A stretch of 64,000 nucleotides of DNA from JOPF133 sp052144935 (GTDB lineage: Bacteria > Acidobacteriota > Terriglobia > Bryobacterales > Bryobacteraceae). Positions 61,479-64,000 of the stretch are shown here, one piece after another (the stretch's first letter is position 1; every line of letters begins with the position of its first letter). Under the pieces are notes generated by a model. It was not told the origin of the DNA, made no database searches, and was given only the letters and a program-made list of their open reading frames with translations. The stretch spans positions 11,312 through 75,311 of the forward strand of contig JBKQPR010000296.1 of NCBI GenBank assembly GCA_052144935.1, in the 5' to 3' direction. The position numbers and the translations under genes are program-made.

Positions 61479-61548
61479 ACGCTGTAGACGCCTGTAGTGT
61501 CAATTGGTAATTAGCAGGTCGCCGCTTCAACCCCGGCGGGTGGCTCCA
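61479..61548 (+). pseudogene. tRNA-like remnant lacking its anticodon arm
   Basis: GTCAATTGGTAATTAGC resembles a D-arm, followed at once by AGGTCGCCGCTTCAACCC and CGGCGGGTGGCTCCA. The latter is a variable-loop/T-arm/acceptor end with a TTCAA loop, a T stem (GCCGC with CCGGC, one mismatch) and an encoded CCA. A best guess by the 3-prime end is tRNA-Thr. The anticodon stem-loop is absent and the 5-prime acceptor strand does not pair well. It is a degraded tRNA or an attachment-site relic. Confidence 0.4.
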
Positions 61549-61902
61549 TCTTCTCCGATTTCATTAACTTAGAAATTCAAGCTGAAGCTCATAGAGCCGC
61601 CGACTGCGGAGATCGCCGGGCTGAAGCCTCTCTACGAACCTTCCCTGCTGGCGACATCGGGGCTGCGATCAAGGAACGGCATCGTTGCAGAAATGAGTTC
61701 CGGGAAGCTCAGGCCGTCGAGCATTTACGTCTACCTTCGATTCTGCCGCTGGCGTGCAGCATGCGGACCCTACCCCAGGCTGGAGTGCTTGACCAGCGTC
61801 CTGGCGCCAATGGCCGCCAGTACTGGCAACGCGGACAATCCTCGGCATGACAATCGAATGGCGCCCGGATCGCGGCATCCAGGGCGCCTTCCGGATAATC
61901 GC
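61549..61902. other. Region without an assignable gene
   Basis: The minus strand at 61709-61960 encodes GLSDYPEGALDAAIRAPFDC and HAEDCPRCQYWRPLAP, a Cys-rich string that could be the frameshifted continuation of the hypothetical gene that ends at 61903. Nothing else was recognised. Confidence 0.35.
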
Positions 61903-62190
61903 TCAGGCCCGCCACGAGGCGCTGGCACGGAAGCGCCACGCTACACTTCGTACCTTGGGCGGGTCCACCGACCAATCAGGGCCGCGGCGCGCCTTGACAG
62001 CCGCGAAATCCAATCGCGTCAGGGCTTCCCGGTTCTGAGGTATCAACAGTTCCCATAGCGGAAAGAAGTCCTCGCCGATGTCGAGGCCCTCCCGCCCGCC
62101 ATGGGGACCGTAAAGAATTTCGTGGCACGCCTCCACGCCACACCGGCGGAGCTCTTCCGCCGTTTCGGCAAGGTTATCGACCTGGATCAT
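61903..62190 (-). CDS. Hypothetical protein, possibly frameshifted at its end
   Basis: A 95-codon frame starting at ATG 62190 with a strong GAGGGAGG ribosome-binding site 6-7 nt upstream. It encodes MIQVDNLAETAEELRRCGVE then ACHEILYGPHGGREGLDIG and FFPLWELLIPQNREALTRLD. The family is not recognised. The last 15 codons look non-coding, and a better continuation (LPCQRLVAGLSDYPEGAL) lies in another frame, suggesting a frameshift near 61950. It is downstream of the oxidoreductase fragment on the same strand. Confidence 0.45.
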   Translation of the reverse strand: MIQVDNLAETAEELRRCGVEACHEILYGPHGGREGLDIGEDFFPLWELLIPQNREALTRLDFAAVKARRGPDWSVDPPKVRSVAWRFRASASWRA

Positions 62191-62218
62191 CTCTCGCCTC
62201 CCTCTATGTGCGTTGCCG

Positions 62219-62530
62219 CTACCGGATCCCCGCCAGTTCCTGCAATAGATGCCAGTTTTCGAGCCGCTCCTGCTGGGTCGCCAGGAGGGTCGCGGAGGGA
62301 TTGCCGTCTTTGTCGAAATGTTTCGCGAACCGGCCCTCGGTGCGCGCGAAATACACAAAAGCGATTCGCTCGCCGGTCTTCGGATGAACGTACCAATCCT
62401 CTTTCACGTTGGGGTTGCCCACCAGGCTGAGGCGCTCCTTGAATCGTGATCCTTTGCGCGGATCGTAGATGAACACTGGGAAGGAGCGCGAATCGGCGGC
62501 CAGCTTGGCCTGCTGTTCGGCCATGTTGTC
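62219..62530 (-). pseudogene. C-terminal fragment resembling 2-oxoacid:ferredoxin oxidoreductase
   Basis: The minus strand encodes AEQQAKLAADSRSFPVFIYD, PRKGSRFKERLSLVGNPNV, EDWYVHPKTGERIAFVYFAR and TEGRFAKHFDKDGNPSATLL to a stop at 62219. Large pyruvate:ferredoxin oxidoreductases end with a similar QxxLAxxSxxFPxxxYDPR stretch followed by an Asp/Lys-rich tail and LLQELAG. The assignment is from memory and moderate. Only about 100 codons are present, so it is a fragment of a protein of over 1000 residues. Confidence 0.4.
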
Positions 62531-62689
62531 GCCCACGCCATGTTCCGGCTGGCGTTGTGTGGCGTGAGCGGGCGTGTACACAATACTGGAGTAGGGATGC
62601 CACGCCCGGGCATCCGTGTCCGGGACGAATCGCGCTGAAGTCGATTAGTCGGAGATTGCTCGTAGCTAGGGGTTGGCGGCGCGCCGCGC

Positions 62690-63373
62690 TCACCGCGCAT
62701 CTCCTGGCATCACGCCCGTAGCGGCGGCGATCGACAGCCAGCGCTGCGGACGGACGCGCAGATAACGGTCGATCTCATCGGCGATGCCGTCGTTGATCGG
62801 AAGCAAACGGGACTTATAGAATTTCGTCTCCCGGATGTGGAGAGTCGATTCCCGCCGGTTGTAGTCACCGAGCGTGAGGTTCAGCAGTTCCCCTCGCCGG
62901 ATTCCCGTGGTGAACAGGAGGACAATCGCAAGCCGAGTCACGTCCGGGCGAAGCGGCGATGCAGGATTGCGTTTCAGGTGCGAAGCCGCGCTCAGCAGCC
63001 TCCCCACCTCCGCCTCGGAAAAGATGTACGGCTTGAGCCGTTGATGATATGGCGGAAACGAGCTGGGATCCGGAACGAAGCACTGCGGTTCGGCCCGGCG
63101 GCGATACAAGCAGAAGGCGCAAACCTCCAGCATGCGAACCCGCCGAACCCCTGAAGAAACGTGTTCGTGGGTGTGGCAGGATGCCTGAAACGCGGCGGCA
63201 TTCAGGTCCGGATATTTAGTGCTTTGATCGCAGAGGAATCGGTCCAGGGATTGCAGCGTGCGTGCTGGAAGATCGAAACGGCGGCCCAAAGCTCGCTTCA
63301 GATCCACATACCGAGCCAAGATCGGCGCCAGGCGCGACGAAAATACCGGGGTGAACACCGAGGCTCCTTTCAT
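62690..63373 (-). pseudogene. Tyrosine recombinase, truncated before the catalytic His and Tyr
   Basis: The 227-codon frame starts at ATG 63373, overlapping the previous recombinase stop (TGATG). It has the core-binding domain (ARYVDLKRALGRRFDLPART, FLCDQSTKYPDLNAAAFQAS) and the first part of the catalytic domain with the first Arg in TTGIRRGELLNLTLGDYNRR. Similarity ends near PQRWLSIAAATGVMPGDAR. The HxxR and the Tyr nucleophile that should follow are missing. Intact relatives are about 320 residues. It cannot recombine alone. Confidence 0.7.
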
Positions 63374-64000
63374 CACTTCACCTCCGTCTTGGTGTGCCGG
63401 CCCCGCGGAACTGCGAGGGGCACTTCGCGCAAGTCCCCGGTCGCCAATCGCAGGTACATAGACGTGCTCTCGGCGGTGCGATGCCCCAGGATGTCACCGA
63501 TTGTCTTAAGCGGAGTTCCGCTCTTCAGGAGATGGACGGCATACGAATGCCTAAGGCAATGCGGGCCTTGGTAAGGAATGCTGAGCCCGCTTTTGCGAAC
63601 CAGGGCTTGGAACGCCTCGGTGACCGCGGTTGGCTTCAAAATGCCGATGGGAGCGCGCATTCGCAAGAAAATCCTCCGATACGGCGGCGGCGGCGGGGTT
63701 GGCTTCAGATGTTTCACCAGGGCGGACAGAACCTCATTGGTGAGTGGCAGTTCCAAGGGCGAGGAGGTTTTGCGTTGATGGATTCGCAGGACGCCTTGTC
63801 TCCAGCGGATGTCATCCAGGCTGATGGCAACGACCTCGCTGGCGCGCAGTCCGTAGGTAGCGATCAACAGAAACATGGCGTAGTCACGGAGGCCCATCGG
63901 TGTTGTCTTGTCCATGGAACGCAGAAGTGTGCGGACCGCTTCCCACGGCAAGGCGCGAGGTAACTGTTCAAGACGGTACAGCCGTGGAGTGTCGATCTGG
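63373..64000 (-). CDS. Tyrosine recombinase/integrase catalytic domain, 5-prime end outside the window
   Basis: The frame is open to the window edge, reading IDTPRLYRLEQLPRALPWEA and then the catalytic domain: first Arg in IATYGLRASEVVAISLDDIR, Lys in HQRKTSSPLELPL, HCLRHSYAVHLLKSG (HxxR), LGHRTAESTSMYLRLAT with the His and the Tyr nucleophile. All catalytic residues of the family are present. The stop overlaps the start of a second recombinase gene, an arrangement seen in recombinase-in-trio elements, where two or three tyrosine recombinases overlap. The N-terminal core-binding domain lies beyond position 64000. Confidence 0.85.
   Translation of the reverse strand, partial: QIDTPRLYRLEQLPRALPWEAVRTLLRSMDKTTPMGLRDYAMFLLIATYGLRASEVVAISLDDIRWRQGVLRIHQRKTSSPLELPLTNEVLSALVKHLKPTPPPPPYRRIFLRMRAPIGILKPTAVTEAFQALVRKSGLSIPYQGPHCLRHSYAVHLLKSGTPLKTIGDILGHRTAESTSMYLRLATGDLREVPLAVPRGRHTKTEVK

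Overview
This is a GC-rich bacterial chromosome segment, most likely from an acidobacterium of the Solibacter/Bryobacter group. The evidence is the kind of genes present: a secreted protein ending in the Solibacter-type TIGR03437 domain, an Oar-like TonB-dependent receptor with an N-terminal carboxypeptidase-regulatory domain, a VPS10/sortilin-type propeller protein of about 1100 residues, a PQQ dehydrogenase carrying its own cytochrome c domain, and many decayed mobile and transporter fragments. No rRNA or intact tRNA gene was seen. The assignment is by gene content only.

Layout. 1-9.6 kb: an FkbM methyltransferase gene broken by an amber codon, a PQQ dehydrogenase, three small genes and the VPS10 protein. 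9.6-12.1 kb: a phosphodiesterase-fold (EEP) gene coupled to a lipid-kinase gene, then a truncated citrate-transporter remnant. 12.6-19.8 kb: a compact phosphate operon, phoU-pstS-pstC-pstA-pstB1-pstB2-phoR, behind a three-repeat Pho-box-like site. 20-24.3 kb: a DsbD/TlpA fusion and yceD-rpmF-plsX. 24.3-31.6 kb: an inverted-repeat element, a 39-bp tandem repeat, a PfkB kinase, a rhomboid protease, a glutaredoxin, a PIG-L/MscS mosaic of remnants, an APC permease and a CCA-adding enzyme. 31.7-46.6 kb: a TIGR03437 protein, a sugar phosphotransferase, a PyrE-like enzyme, a methyltransferase, a NarX-like kinase, a propeller lipoprotein, galE, a ThDP enzyme, an outer-membrane barrel and a TonB receptor. 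46.6-57.2 kb: a patchy polysaccharide region with decayed insertion sequences, a broken glycosyltransferase, a beta-helix protein, two polytopic membrane proteins and an O-antigen ligase. 57.8-64 kb: cysDN, then a graveyard of gene fragments ending in two overlapping tyrosine-recombinase genes.

The most interesting system is the phosphate operon. Its two adjacent PstB-type ATPases have complementary losses. PstB1 keeps the LSGGQ signature but lacks the Q-loop glutamine and the H-switch histidine. PstB2 keeps both of those but has lost LSGGQ. A heterodimer would therefore have one canonical and one degenerate ATP site, which is unlike the usual PstB homodimer. In the same operon PhoU is fused to an ArsC/low-molecular-weight-phosphatase domain whose catalytic Cys and Arg are replaced by Asp and Leu. 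Three 7-bp direct repeats at exact 11-bp spacing precede the operon. Together this suggests an altered phosphate-sensing transporter complex.

Other themes are CysN fused to an APS-kinase domain without a P-loop, a dispersed 16-bp GC repeat, several genes with a -10 box only 8-10 nt before the start codon (leaderless mRNA), and frequent pseudogenes.
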